Positions 50,199 through 61,305 are shown, counted from the first letter of the stretch. The stretch is DNA of 64,000 bases from Prorocentrum cordatum (GCA_963575745.1 CAUYUJ010022508.1:58642-122641); one strand, 5' to 3'. Notes: generated from the sequence alone by a model not told the origin. Program-made: numbers and translations.

Positions 50199-51895
50199 TG
50201 CTTTGCCGGGATATTTTTTTATTCCTATTCTTATTATTATTCTTATTCTTATTCTTATTCTTAGTCTCACTCTTAGTCTTACTATTATTATGATTCTTCT
50301 TATCTTTTTTCTAATTCTAAGTCTTGTTCTCATTCTTAGTTTTATTCTTATTATTATTCTTATTCTCATTCTGATTATTATTCGCATTCTAGTTCTAATC
50401 CTTATTAGTATTATGCTTATTCCTATTCTTATTCATATTCTTATTCTTATTCATATTCTTATTCTTATTCTTATTCTTATTCTTATTCTTATTCTTATTC
50501 TTATTTTTATTCTTATTCTTATTCTTATTCTTATTCTTATTCTTATTCTTATTCTTATTCTTATTCTTATTCTTATTCTTATTCTTATTCTTCTTCTTAT
50601 TATTATGCTGATTCTCATTCTTATTCTTATTCTTATTCTTATTATTATTCTTATTCTTATTCTTATTCTTATTCTTATTCTTATCCTTATCCTTATCCTT
50701 ATCCTCATTATTATCCTTATCCTTATCCTTATCCTTTTCTTTATCCTTATCCTTATCCTTATCCTTATCCCTATCCTTATCCTTATCCTTATCCTTATCC
50801 TTATCCTTATCCTTATCCTTATCCTTATCCTTATCCTTATCCTTATCCTTATCCTTATCCTTATCCTTATCCTTATCCTTATCCTTATCCTTATCCTTAT
50901 CCTTATCCTTATCCCTTATCCTTATCCTTATCCTTATCCTTATCCTTATCCTTATCCTTATCCTTATCCTTATCCTTATCCTTATCCTTATCCTTATCCT
51001 TATCCTTATCCTTATCCTTATCCTTATCCTTATCCTTATCCTTATCCTTATCCTTATCCTTATCCTTATCCTTATCCTTATCCTTATCCTTATCCTTATC
51101 CTTATCCTTATCCTTATCCTTATCCTTATCCTTATCCTTATCCTTATCCTATATCCTTATCCTTATCCTTATCCTTATCCTTATCCTTATCCTTATCCTT
51201 ATCCTTATCCTTATCCTTATCCTTATCCTTATCCTTATCCTTATCCTTATCCTTATCCTTATCCTTATCCTTATCCTTATCCTTATCCTTATTCTTGTCC
51301 TTGTCCTTGTCCTTGTCCTTATCCTTATCATTATTCTTATTCTTATTCTTATTCTTATTCTTATTCTTATTCGTATTCTTATTCTTATTCTTATTAGTAT
51401 TATTAGTCTTATTCTTATTCTTTTTCTATTCCTATTCTTATTCTTTTTCTCATTCTTATTCTTATTCTTATTCTTATTCTTATTCTTATTCTTATTCTTA
51501 TTCTTATTCTTATTCTTATTCTTATTCTTATTCTTGTTCTGATTCTTATTCTTATTCTTATTCTTATTCTTATTCTTATTCTTATTCTTATTCTTATTCT
51601 TATTCTCATTCTTATTCTTATTCTTATTCTTATTCTTATTCTTATTCTTATTCTTATTCTTATTCTTATTCTTATTCTTATTCTTATTCTTATTCTTATT
51701 CTTATTCTTATTCTTATTCTTATTCTTATTCTTTTTCTTATTCTTATTCTTATTCTGATTCTTATTCTGATTCTCATTCTTATTCTTATTCTTATTCTTA
51801 TTCTTCTTATTCTTATTCTTATGCTTTTTCTTATTCTTATTCTTATTCTTATTATTATTCTTATCATCTTCTTACTCGTGTTGTCATTCTTATTT
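50199..51895. repeat. TTATTC/TTATCC hexanucleotide array, 1.7 kb
   Basis: Three zones: TTATTC-rich (50215-50680), nearly pure TTATCC (50685-51290, with single-base phase breaks at about 50914 and 51150) and TTATTC-rich again (51325-51890). The 568-codon plus frame through it (Leu-Ile, Pro-Tyr, Ser-Leu dipeptides) is an artefact. Confidence 0.95.
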
Positions 51896-52768
51896 ACCTA
51901 ACAGCGTAGACTGATAGGTTTCTAGTTGACTCAAAAGAGCTCACAGATCACTCCACAGGGGGGTCCGGGCAGGCGTTGGGAGTTGCCGGCCGGGCCTGTG
52001 CCGGGCTTGTTTTTCACCAGCAGTCACACACTTCGTGCTCGTCGACCTCTCAGAACCCCATTCCCAGGCCACATTCTGAATAACCGGATGCAACAGTCAT
52101 ACACTTCGTGCTCTTCGACTTCCCAGAACTCCATTCCCGGGCCACATTTTGAATGCCCGGAGCCAACTGTAGGCCACTTCGTGGTCTTCGAGTTCCCAGA
52201 ACTCCATTCCCGGGCCACATTTTGGATGCCCGGAGCCAACTGTAGGCCACTTCGTGGTCTTCGAGTTCCCAGAACTCCATTCCCGGGCCAGATTTTGGAT
52301 GCCCGGAGCCAACTGTAGGCCACTTCGTGGTTTTCGAGTTCCCAGAACTCCATTCCTGGGCATGAATTTGAATGCCCGGAGCCAACTGTAGGCCACTTCG
52401 TGTTCTTCGAGTTCCCAGAATTCCATTCCCGGGCCACATTTTGAATGCTGAGGCAGGCTGAGGCTGAGGCTGAGGCAGGCTGATGCTGAGGCAGGCTGAG
52501 GCTGAGGCCGAGGCCGATGAGGCTGAGGCAGAGGCTGAGGCTGAGGCTGAAGGCAGGGCTGAGGCTGAGGCTGAGGCAGGAGGCTGAGGCTGAGGCAGGC
52601 TGAGGCTGAGGCTGAGGCTGAGGCTCTGAGGCTGACTGCCTGTTGCCGCTGCGATTGTCATCGCGAATGCGACTACGACTGCGAGAGCAGCACAATTCTA
52701 CAACTGGATTCTCATCTGAATCTTAAGTGGGGTGCTTCCAGATATGCTCCTACACATCGCTGTTAGGT
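51896..52768. mobile_element. TIR-bounded block, copy 2
   Basis: Same order as copy 1: ACCTAACAGCG start, 73-bp repeats (52028-52445), GAGGCT minisatellite (52446-52630), unique tail, TCGCTGTTAGGT end. It is shorter because the minisatellite is contracted. Confidence 0.5.
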
Positions 52769-52778
52769 TGCTTTGCCG

Positions 52779-52816
52779 TTTTTTTTTTTTTTTTTTTGGG
52801 GGGGGGGGGGGGGGGG
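52779..52816. repeat. T19-G19 homopolymer junction
   Basis: Nineteen T followed directly by nineteen G; on the minus strand this is C19 then A19. It is placed exactly where the minus-strand LINE RT frame is cut off. Confidence 0.9.
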
Positions 52817-55800
52817 CACGCAGGGGGCCACCAGCCTCCTCAGCACGTCTCCCGTCACGATGCCTCTCACCCTCCCGTTCGGCTTGGTTGGCGCCGTGAG
52901 CTGCCCCAGGGTCAAAGCTTCCGCCACTGGTCCTGGTAGCCTTGCCGGCGCCATCCTCGTCGCCGCGTGGTACAGTAAGCCGCAGGCCTGCTTGTCTCCC
53001 AGTAGCGCTTGCAGGTGCTCGCCAGTCAAGCCCGACGCGCCCGGGGCGGCGCCCCTGCGGCAGCCGCAGAGGTTGCGGAGGAGTTTGTTGGACTCGAGGA
53101 GGACAGGCTCCGGGCGCAAGGCTGCCAGGTCCGCTCTCAGCCGCCCCCGCGGTTCGGCGAGCCGTCGTGCTGGGCCCCGCAGCTCCGCCAACGTGGCCTC
53201 GGTTCCTGGTGCGATCGTGCTGGCCGTGAGGGCTTGGCGCGCTGCCGAGACGTCTCCTTGCTGTACCAAGGCGTGCGCCCTCGCGCAGCGCTGGGACAGC
53301 TCCTCGTCGCTCCCTGCCGGCATCCGCCCGCGGTCTCCTCCGCGACGCCTTCGGGCTGGGGATGCAAGCAGGGGCGCCCGGTCGCCCGCCTCGAATCGGG
53401 CAAACCGTTCCAGCAGCTGTTCTTTGGGCACCGTGCGGGTGCCGGGGTCTTTGCTCAGCAGCATGCGTGGGATCAGGAAGAGGAGCTTCCAGCCTCGGAG
53501 CTGGCGTGCTTCGTTGGCCTCCCCTCCGTGGATCTCCCTGAGCGCTTCGCGCAGCGCGTTGCGCAGGGGTCCTCAGAGGAATGCTGGCGCGCGCTCTGCA
53601 GTGTGGCCACGCGCTGCCTCAAAGCTGCCTGCAAGTCCGCTCCGTCCAGCGCCTCTCTCTCTGCCCTGCGTAGCGTTTCCCTCTGGGGAGGGCGTCGGCC
53701 TCTCGGCCCCTGTGTTGCCCCTCCGCCGTCGCCCTCTTCCTCTTCCTCTTCCTCCTCCCCTGCTTCTGCGGCCCTGGGGGCTCCCGCCGCTGCGGGGCGG
53801 GCGCTTGTGGTGGCCCGTGCGGGTCTGGGGTCCGGCCCGGGTCTGCTCTGTCGGCCTGGCCGTCGCCGCTGCCCCCGCAGTCTTTTCCGGGGCCTTCTCC
53901 CCTCCCCCCCCCGCCGCCTCCTTGCCTGCTCTGCCACCTCTTCGTCCTCGGCCTCCTCGGGCGTTCCTTCCTCTTCTGGCGCCTCCTCCGCTCGCGCCGT
54001 CGTTCTGTTCTGGCCCTGGGGGCGCCTGCGGCGGCGGCAGGGGCGGGTGCGGCTCGGCCGCCGCCCACGCCGCGGGGCTGCGCAGTTCCTCCGTGCGTGC
54101 GTCCACACCCCTCGCGAGCACCAGGCCGCCAAACGCTTCGAGGATGATGTCTTGCACCATCGGCTGTATGTAGCCTGTGCTGCTGTGCGCCACGGCCTGG
54201 GCGACTGGCGCAAAGGATACATGGCCTGGGCGTTCTCCCCCGTCTGCAGCGAGCACTGCTGGTACTTCCCCGGGCCGGGCGTCGGTGTACGCGAGCATCT
54301 GGACGAAGGGCCCCGTTGGCACAGGTTTAGCAGGCCGCAGCGTCTCGACCGTTGGCTGCCACCCGGCCTGCGTGAGGCGGTGCTCTCTCCACTGCGCCCC
54401 GTCGCTTGGGTCTAGAAGCCCGGCGGCCGCCAGCAGCAGGGACACGTGCACCGCCGAGTTGGTGCGTGCATGGAGGGGCGCTTGCAGCAGGGCCCAGCAG
54501 GCGAAAAGGCTGTGCTGTGGCGGCCTCGCGGCGGCCCGCTCTGGCCCTGGCGGGGGGGCTGGTGGTGGGGCGTCGGCTGCGGTGGCTGATCGCGCAGCGC
54601 ACCTTATGTAGGGGGCGTGGTCCGCCCCGCCTGCGTGCGCGTCGTCCTCGAGGCGGGCCTCTCCCAGCGGCCTGCGAGGGGGGGGGGTGGGGGAGGGCTG
54701 GGCGCTGCGTAGCCGCCATCTCTGGCACCGCGCCGCCAGGCACACTTTGTGCGCCCCGCCCAACGAGCGCTGGCTGCCTCGCCCTCGCCCCGGCGAGATC
54801 GGGCCGGGGGGCGCGGGGGGCGCTGGCGGTCTGCAGCCACTGGCTTCCCGCGTTCCTGTGGGTTCGAGCAGGGGATGTCGCCAGTGGCGAGGAGGCCGCC
54901 GCTGCCTCGTTGCTTTCTTGCTTGCTTTGTGATGCGGCGGGGGGCAGACAGGGGCGTGAGAGAACGCGTCCTGTGCTGCGCCAGCCGCACGCTCTGGGGC
55001 GCCACCGGGTGGGGCGGCAACGTGGGGGCGCGGCGCGCCGGGGGCGGCGGGCGGCCGCGGCGGGCGGCCGCGCGCGGACCCGGGCGCCGCCAGCGTATGA
55101 AACTGAAACTGAAACTGCGGCGGCCTGTGGGGTGGCAGGCACTTCTCTTGTCCATGCGTCTGGTTCGCACCGTCCGCACCTTCATTTGCCTTCGGCCGTG
55201 CTGGCTTCCGCGGCCCACGTGCCCAGCCCCGGGCACCTCGCGCACACTTGTTCGCCGCTCGGAGGCTCGATCGCGTCGAGAGCGCCGCGCGCCCCGCAAC
55301 GCCCGCAAAGCCATGACTCCAGCCACTGTGTGATCCTCCCGCTGGTGTCTCGTGCTGCGATCCATTCCATGCGGCGGGCGGGCACTTCGGAGAAATCGGG
55401 CGATGGGCCGAGGCGTCGGCAGCAGAGCGCTCGGAGTAACGGAGGTTCGGGTGGTGGTGGTGGTTCTTCGCCCCGCGCGTAACTCCGAAACCCGTTGTCG
55501 TCTGGGGCGGCCTGGGCGCTGGTGCTGTGGGCCGGGGGCGGCCGTCGGTCTATGTCCACGCCCTGCGCCGCGCACCGCGCCCGTAGCTCAGCCGTGGTTG
55601 GAAGTCTGGCTCGGCACTGCGGGCAAGTTGTGGCTTCGCCCAGGTGGCGGGCCAAGACAGTGCGGCAGCCCAAGTGGAAGTGGGCGACTGCGCGCCCGCT
55701 CGCGAGTCTGGCGTGGCGAACCTTTCAGGTGCCGACAACATGTGCGGCGGCGTCTCCGCGGGCGCTGGTACCAGGGCAGACTCCCCCGATCTGCGTTCTG

Positions 55801-56068
55801 GCGTGCCCGGCGGCTCGTCGGCTGGCCCGGGGTTGCCTGGGTGGCTGGCTTCGCCGACCCGTTGTCCGCGGTAGCCGTGCGGCGCCTCCCGTGGACTCCT
55901 CGCCAGTGCGCACTGCTCCTGTCGTGGTGGTGGCGGTGCTGGTGCTGGCGCTGGTGCTGGTGGCGGCGCTGCTGGTCGCTGTCGCGGTGCTGCTGCTGGT
56001 CGCTGTCTTGGCGGTGGCGTTGGTGTTTCTGCTGGTCGGTGTCGCAGGGTGTCGTCGTGGTGGTTGCC

Positions 56069-56131
<63 letters not shown>

Positions 56132-56470
56132 GTGGTGGTGGTGGTGGTGGTGCTGCTGCTGCTGCTGCTGCTGCTGGTCGTCGTGGTGGTGCCGCTGCAG
56201 CTGGTCACGGTGGCGACGCTGCCGCTGGTGATGGTTGTCGTGGTGGTGGTGTTGCTGCTGATGTTGCTGCTTGTCGTCGTTGTGGTGGTGGTGCTGGTCG
56301 TCGTCGTTGTGCTGCTGCTCGTGGCGCCACTGTTGGGAGTCGTGCCGCCTCTTGTGGTCGAAAATGTTGCTGCGTTGCTCCTGTGGGCTTGCTGCGCAAG
56401 CCGGGGTGCCTCTGGAGACCGCAGCGGAGCCGCTCCCTCCTTGGGAACGGGGCTCTCCCCCTGGAGAGTT
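52817..56470 (-). pseudogene. LINE-B, 3'-truncated: zinc-finger N-terminus and start of RT
   Basis: Read on the minus strand: Gln/His repeats from the CTG array, then 'RVGEASHPGNPGP' (55820-55865). A RING-like stretch ends TTCPQCRARLP (about 55600-55640), a second Cys cluster 'WLCGRCGAR..VCARC' lies at about 55250-55330, and a long Pro/Ala-rich linker follows. Next come 'LVQQGDVSAARQAL' and RT N-terminal motifs GAAPGASGLTGEHL and GRVRGIVTGDVLRRL. The RT is cut at 52817, before its catalytic motifs, by the C19-A19 tract. At least one frameshift (near 55690) and one in-frame TGA (53573-53575) interrupt it. It resembles the LINE at 62478 (RPIAVGEVLRRL). Confidence 0.7.
55920..56310. repeat. CTG/GTG trinucleotide array inside LINE-B
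   Basis: Imperfect array with a pure (CTG)n core at 56069-56125. On the minus strand it encodes Gln/His-rich sequence within the 5' part of the LINE-B frame. Confidence 0.85.
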
Positions 56471-56479
56471 AAAAAAACA

Positions 56480-56865
56480 GGCTCTAACGTGAGTCTGGAT
56501 TCCCGGATCCCGGATTCCGGATTCCAGATTCCGGATTCCCGGATTCCGGATTTCCGGATTCCGGATTTCGGATTCCGGATTCCCGGAATTTGGATTCAGG
56601 ATCCCCACATTCCGCAGTCCGGATTCTGGATTCCCGGATTTCGGATTCCCCGATTCCGGATTCCGGATTCCCGGATTCCGGATTCCCGGAATCCGGATTC
56701 TGGATTCCCGGATTCCGGATTCCAGATTCCAGAATCCGGTGTGCCGGAATCCGGTTCCCGATTCCAAATTCCGGATTTCGGATTCCGGATGCCCGGATTT
56801 CGAATTCCCGGGTTTCGGATTCCGTATACCCGGATTCCGGATTCCAGAATCCGGTTCCCCCGATT
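56480..56865. repeat. GGATTCC minisatellite, left block
   Basis: Variants of GGATTCCGGATTCCCGG. TCCGGA is palindromic. The same repeat resumes at 60042, so LINE-A interrupts one array. Confidence 0.9.
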
Positions 56866-57451
56866 TTTCATTTCATTTCATACCGCAGCGACGGGGGCCG
56901 GAGCACCGCGCGACCGCGCGCGCCGCCCCAGCGCGCCCCCCCGCGCGCGGCCCGCTCAGGTCGCAGCCGCCCCTGCGCTCCCGGGGCAGGGCCGCGGGGC
57001 CGACCCCGTCTCGGGAAGGGTCTTTCACCCCCGTCGTGGGTCGGCCCAGGCACCACCGCGGGCAACGGCGCCCTGGCCTCGCGGCCAGTGCGACCCCTCC
57101 CCGACCGGCACCTCAGAGGGCAAAAAGGGAGGGGCGGCGCAGCGGGCGGCGGGGTGCAAGGGGGGGGGCAGAGTTCGCTCCTCCCCCTCCCCGGCCGCTC
57201 GCGGCACGGGGACGGACAGCAGCCAGGAGGCCGCGCGAGCGGTCGAAAGAGGAAAAGAAAAAGGGGGGGACAAGGCACCAGGCATTGGGCAGCCAGATGG
57301 CTTGGGGGAAGACCGCCGCCACAGACGCACAGAGCAACGCGGCTGCACTGGGCCCCTGGGCGCGGCAGCCTCGCCCAGCCCTTAAAAGAACAAAGGCCAC
57401 TCGCAGTCAGATCCCAACCGGATCCAGCGCCACAAGCGGCGGTGAAATTGC

Positions 57452-58402
57452 TTAAGTCCCCCTGGGGGGCGGGGCCGCAGGCCCCCCACCAGGTCGGGAA
57501 GGAATTTCGAACGGGCGCGAGCCTATCGAGTCGTGCAAGGCGCGCGCCACGTAGAGAACGTGGTGCCACCTCTCTTCAGGCGGCGGCCCCTCGCGGAAGA
57601 GCTGGTACATGTACATGGCTGCGTGCGATAGCGGCGGGAGCAGGGCGCGAGACTCCAAATCGGCACGCTGCGCGGCCTGCCTGGGGCAGCCGCAAATAGC
57701 ATGGGCAATGTCCACCTGCGCAGCTCCGCAAGCAGCACAGCGGTCCAGAGTGACGGGGAGACACGGCACGCCAAGGACTGGGAGGGGCCATGCCCCGGAC
57801 ATACGCGCTACGGACCACATGCGAAAGTCGCGCCACATATGTGGCCCAAAATCCAACTGAAGTAGGGCCATCGGTAGCTGGTTGGGCTCGGGGACGAGCA
57901 CAGCAAAGGACATCCCGAGCGTGGGCAAGCAGGCGCCGGTCGCGCGTTGGAACGCGGCCCGATCGCGCGCCCGCAGGGCCGGGCGAACCACCTGGAGTTT
58001 GAAGTCACGCAGCAGAGACCTACGCAACTGCAGAGAGCCCTGGGCGCCACGCAGAGGGTGGCGGAAAGCTAGGTGGACATCGATGTCCAGGACAGGTGGC
58101 GTGAGCTCCGCCATGCGGGCGGCGACGGCGCTCGCCCAGGAGGCGCACGTAAGGCGGCGCGCCAGCGCGAGCATGCGGGTGCCGGGGTGGTCAGGAGGCT
58201 GCGCCAAAAGACGGGCGCGCGCCATGATTGCTCGCTCGAGCATCCGCGTGCCCAACCGGCACGTCCAGCCGCATTGCGCAACGACCACCTCGCCTGGCAC
58301 AGGGGGGCCAGTGGTGCACGCCAGGAGCCTCCTAGCCCACGCGGCCTGCATGCGATTCAACTCATACTCAGCCCGATGGGCCAAGAGCAGAAAAGGAGAA
58401 GG
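57452..58402 (-). CDS. LINE-A C-terminal domain with CCHC zinc motif
   Basis: In the same frame as the RT, directly after an in-frame TGA; the annotated part spans 310 codons from 58384. It starts 'AEYELNRMQAAWARRLL', a pattern I associate with the region after RT in dinoflagellate LINEs. It ends with DRCAACGAAQVDIAHAICGC (C216, C219, H228, C231/C233), the CCHC finger common at LINE C-termini. The TGA most simply marks a pseudogene; CGA to TGA by deamination of a methylated CpG would explain it. Confidence 0.7.
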   Translation of the reverse strand, partial: PSPFLLLAHRAEYELNRMQAAWARRLLACTTGPPVPGEVVVAQCGWTCRLGTRMLERAIMARARLLAQPPDHPGTRMLALARRLTCASWASAVAARMAELTPPVLDIDVHLAFRHPLRGAQGSLQLRRSLLRDFKLQVVRPALRARDRAAFQRATGACLPTLGMSFAVLVPEPNQLPMALLQLDFGPHMWRDFRMWSVARMSGAWPLPVLGVPCLPVTLDRCAACGAAQVDIAHAICGCPRQAAQRADLESRALLPPLSHAAMYMYQLFREGPPPEERWHHVLYVARALHDSIGSRPFEIPSRPGGGPAAPPPRGT

Positions 58403-60041
58403 TCATAAGATAGCGCTCTCGACCCGGAGGGGGACCTGCGCAGAAAGGACGGGGAGGCCGAATCCGCCGCTCTCCCCAGCGTGGAAAAGCGCTTCAAACA
58501 ACGCGTGGCCGCGGGCCAAAACAGAGCGGAGGAGGGGTTGAAAGGTGAGCTCGGCGTCAACGAGAACGCCAAGCACCAGCTTCTGGTCCACGACGGGGCA
58601 GCCCACCCACCCGGGGTCGGGGCTACCAGCAACGGCCATGGCCGCTGTTTTACCAGAGGCGTAATTAAAGTCGGCACGGACAGCGCGGGCAAACCGGCTA
58701 CACGCAGAGTCTGGCTCGGCAGATACAACGGCGCGGAGGGCGCCTGGGGACGGGCAAGGGACAGTCAGATCGTCAGAGAACTGCAGTGGCTGCAAGTGCT
58801 CCGCACCCAGCGCGTCCTGGGCTGCGGCACGATCGGCTTCAGTGGCCCCTCCGCACGCCCACTCGGCCAGTTCCGCCGCGGCTCGAGCCCACGGCGCGCC
58901 CTCGCCCAGTGCCGTTGCGGAGACGCTAGTCGCGATCGCCGCGGCCGCGTCGACGGAGGGGGGTGAAGGGGGGCGGAGTGGAAAGGGAGGGGGAGGGTCC
59001 ACGCCAACTGGACAAGCGCGCCGGTAGACCGGCGGAACCCAGGTTGCACAACCCTGCGGCAGGACAGCCATTACAGCATCAGCTAGCCACTTCACCTCGG
59101 CATTAAACACATACGCCGAAAAACGCTTACCTTGGGCGGTGCCGCAGGGCAGCCGAAAAAACTCAGACGCCAGCCCCTGGAGGGCTACAAACTGGATGTC
59201 CATCTGAATGAAATCATCCAACAAGAGCCACTCGTCCTCCACCACGCCAGCAAGATACGACGACAGGCGCATGGCATCATGCGAGGCCACATCAAAGGCC
59301 CAGCGAAGGTCAGTAAGCGCCCAGTACGTGGGGAGCCCTTGAGCGCCGCGGAGCTGCGCGTGGAGCAGCAGCGCTAGCAACACAAGCAAGGGGTCCCCGA
59401 CCCCGCCCTGCTGGCCAGCGCCGCAATATTGCGTGAGCACAGAGCGGTTGCGCTGTGTCCAGAGGGCGTCCACAACCGCAGACATGACAGTGGAGATCGA
59501 GATGGGCCGGAGGCACGCGACATCACGCACCACGCGGGGGCCCGACTTGTGAAGCGGTGTAAATTGCCTCGCGGACCAGCATGTGCTGGTGAGACCACAG
59601 GACCTAGAGAGATTCGCCAACGCTAGCGTGAGGCGCCGGCCCTGCACGCATGGTGACTTAACGGAGGCATAACAGCCACGTAGCGCGCTGGATGCCACCT
59701 TAAATGTCTCTAAAACGTCCGCAAGCTCAGCCATGGAGTAAAGGCGCCGGCCCCTGGTGGAGAGACCGGCGCCAGCACGAGCCGCGCCGCTCTGGCGAAC
59801 GGCGGACACCGCCCGTGCGGTGGCGAGGCATGCCTCACGGTCATGTGGAAAGTTGTTGGAGGCCCTCGCCTGCAGATCCTGCTCGATGGCTTGGAGCATC
59901 TCGTCGGCACTGAATCCCCGTCCCGTGGCAGGGTCGGCGAGTGCGATCTCAAACCTGTCTTGGCCGGCGAAGAATGAGGACAGGAAGCGCTCCGCAGCCC
60001 CAGGGTTCAAAGCCCGAAGGTGGAGAAAACGTTGGGCCGCG
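58403..60041 (-). CDS. LINE-A reverse transcriptase
   Basis: Open on the minus strand from the minisatellite junction; the first plausible start is at 60010 and gives 535 codons. RT motifs: QFTPLHKSGPRVVRDVACLR (149-168; finger region), motif A ALTDLRWAFD with D234, motif B CGTAQGKRFSAYVFN (289-303), motif C LQFSDDLTV with FSDD at 411-414, and SGKTAAMAV after it. An Ala/Pro-rich insert of about 80 residues separates motifs B and C, longer than usual. Both catalytic Asp are kept. The frame ends at TGA 58403-58405, but the same frame continues as the C-terminal domain. Confidence 0.8.
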
Positions 60042-60295
60042 CCGATTCCGGATTCCGGATTGCGGGTTGCCCGGATTCGGGGTTAGATTTTGGATCTCCG
60101 GATCTCCGGATCTCCGGATTCCGGATTCCGAAGTTCTGATTCCTGGACCCCCGGCATCCGGAGTCCTGATTAACGGATTCTGGACTCCCGGAAGCCAGGT
60201 TCCCGGATTCCGGATTCCGGATTCCGGAGTCCCGGATTCCCAGACCCCCAGACTCCCAGAGTTCGGACCCCTGGACTCCCAGAGTCCAAGATTCC
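60042..60295. repeat. GGATTCC minisatellite, right block
   Basis: Continuation of 56480-56865 beyond LINE-A, grading into 'CCCAGACTCCCAGAG' variants. Confidence 0.85.
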
Positions 60296-60835
60296 CAAAC
60301 ATCGCCTCAAGAGATTCCCAGCGCCCCCCTGGCATATCAACCGAGCGTCGCCCCAGCGCCTTCAAACACCGCCCACCAAATTCCCGCCACGGCCACAGAC
60401 CACTTGGAAAATCCTCGTGAAATGCTAAACAGTTCGAAAACGAAGCGTTTGGCATGCCATTAGGGTTTCGGACACGTTCCCTGGCGCCCTCGGTCTGTGC
60501 GCTGGTCACTCCAGAGCCTGCCCAATATTTCCCCAAGACAACCCATTAAGCATCCAGGAAAAACACGGTACAGCCCAAGAGAGCCCTAAGACAGCCTGAG
60601 AGCGTGGGAAAGAGTGCGAGAGGGACTGCGAGAAGCACAAGAAAGAAAGAGAAATAGAGAGAGAGAGAGAGAGCAGGATAACTGCTGAGCGCGCCGTACC
60701 CGTTTCAGCACAAAGTTAACAACCCAAGGAAAGAAGGAAGAGAGCAAGCAAGGAATTGAGGAATAGACAGGGACAACTAGGGAATGAGCGAAGTGAGAAG
60801 AGATGAGATGGAAGTGAGAGGAGAATACATGGCGC
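60296..60835. other. Unassigned
   Basis: A purine-rich GA tract at 60640-60680 is the only structure. No gene recognised. Confidence 0.4.
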
Positions 60836-60853
60836 ACCGTAGCCATTTTGGCT
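60836..60853 (+). ncRNA. Relic of the dinoflagellate spliced leader
   Basis: ACCGTAGCCATTTTGGCT matches the first 18 of 22 nt of the conserved dinoflagellate trans-spliced leader; the last four differ (GAGC here). Chance occurrence in 64 kb is negligible. No SL RNA intron-like sequence with a GT donor follows, so this looks like the 5' end of a retroposed, trans-spliced mRNA rather than an SL RNA gene. An ATG at 60878 opens a frame that soon enters a CTC-rich array, so the cargo is not identifiable. Confidence 0.7.
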
Positions 60854-60984
60854 GAGCATTACCCAAGCGGGGAAATAATGGAGGGGGAAGCGGAAAGAGA
60901 AAAGGGAGGAACGCAGACGAGAGGGAGAGGAAAGCAGGAGAAACGGATCCACCAGGTAGCGGCGCCTAGCTCACTCGTTCAAGT
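60854..60984. other. Sequence downstream of the spliced-leader relic
   Basis: A purine-rich stretch with an open frame starting 'MEGEAEREKGGTQTRGRG' at 60878. It may be the retrocopy body, but no protein family is recognised. Confidence 0.3.
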
Positions 60985-61305
60985 GCCCCTCCTCCTCCTC
61001 CTCCTCCTCCTCCTTCTCCTCCTCCTCCTCCATCCTCCTCCTCCTCCTTCCTCTCCTCTCCTCCTTCCTCCTCCTCCTCCTCCCTCCCCCTCCTCCTCCA
61101 TCCTATCAGCCTCCTCTCCTCCTCCTCCCCTCCTCCTTCCGCCTCCCTTCCTCCTCCTCCTCCTCATCTCTCTCCTCTCTCTTCATCCTCTCCTCCTACC
61201 TCCTCCTCCTCCTCCTCCTCCTCCTCCTCCTCCTCCTCCTCCTCCTCCTCCTCCCCTCCTCCTCCTCCTCCTCCTCCTCCTTCCCTCCTCCCCCTCCTCT
61301 TCATA
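60985..61305. repeat. CTC-rich pyrimidine array
   Basis: (CTC)n with pure cores at about 61198-61253 and 61256-61283. Pro/Leu- or Glu/Gly-rich frames are artefacts. Confidence 0.95.

Larger units (their letters stand above)
56866..60041 (-). mobile_element. LINE-A, 5'-truncated, inserted in the GGATTCC minisatellite
   Basis: On the minus strand: RT-bearing frame from 60041, in-frame TGA at 58403, C-terminal domain to the stop near 57452, 3' UTR of ~580 bp, and a tail of TGAAATGAAATGAAAA at about 56866-56882. CCGATT occurs at 56860-56865 and at 60042-60047, a possible 6-bp target duplication. Both flanks are GGATTCC repeat. Confidence 0.75.

Noticed and set aside
50203-51909. 568-codon Leu-Ile/Pro-Tyr/Ser-Leu protein
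   Set aside because: Translation of the TTATTC/TTATCC hexanucleotide array.
54406-55482. 358-codon plus-strand open frame
   Set aside because: Antisense shadow of the LINE-B linker region.
55352-57385. 677-codon plus-strand open frame
   Set aside because: Runs across the CTG array, the GGATTCC minisatellite and LINE-A 3' UTR; composition only.
53573-58405. TGA recoded as a sense codon
   Set aside because: Nuclear dinoflagellate genes use the standard code, and the sites fit CpG decay.
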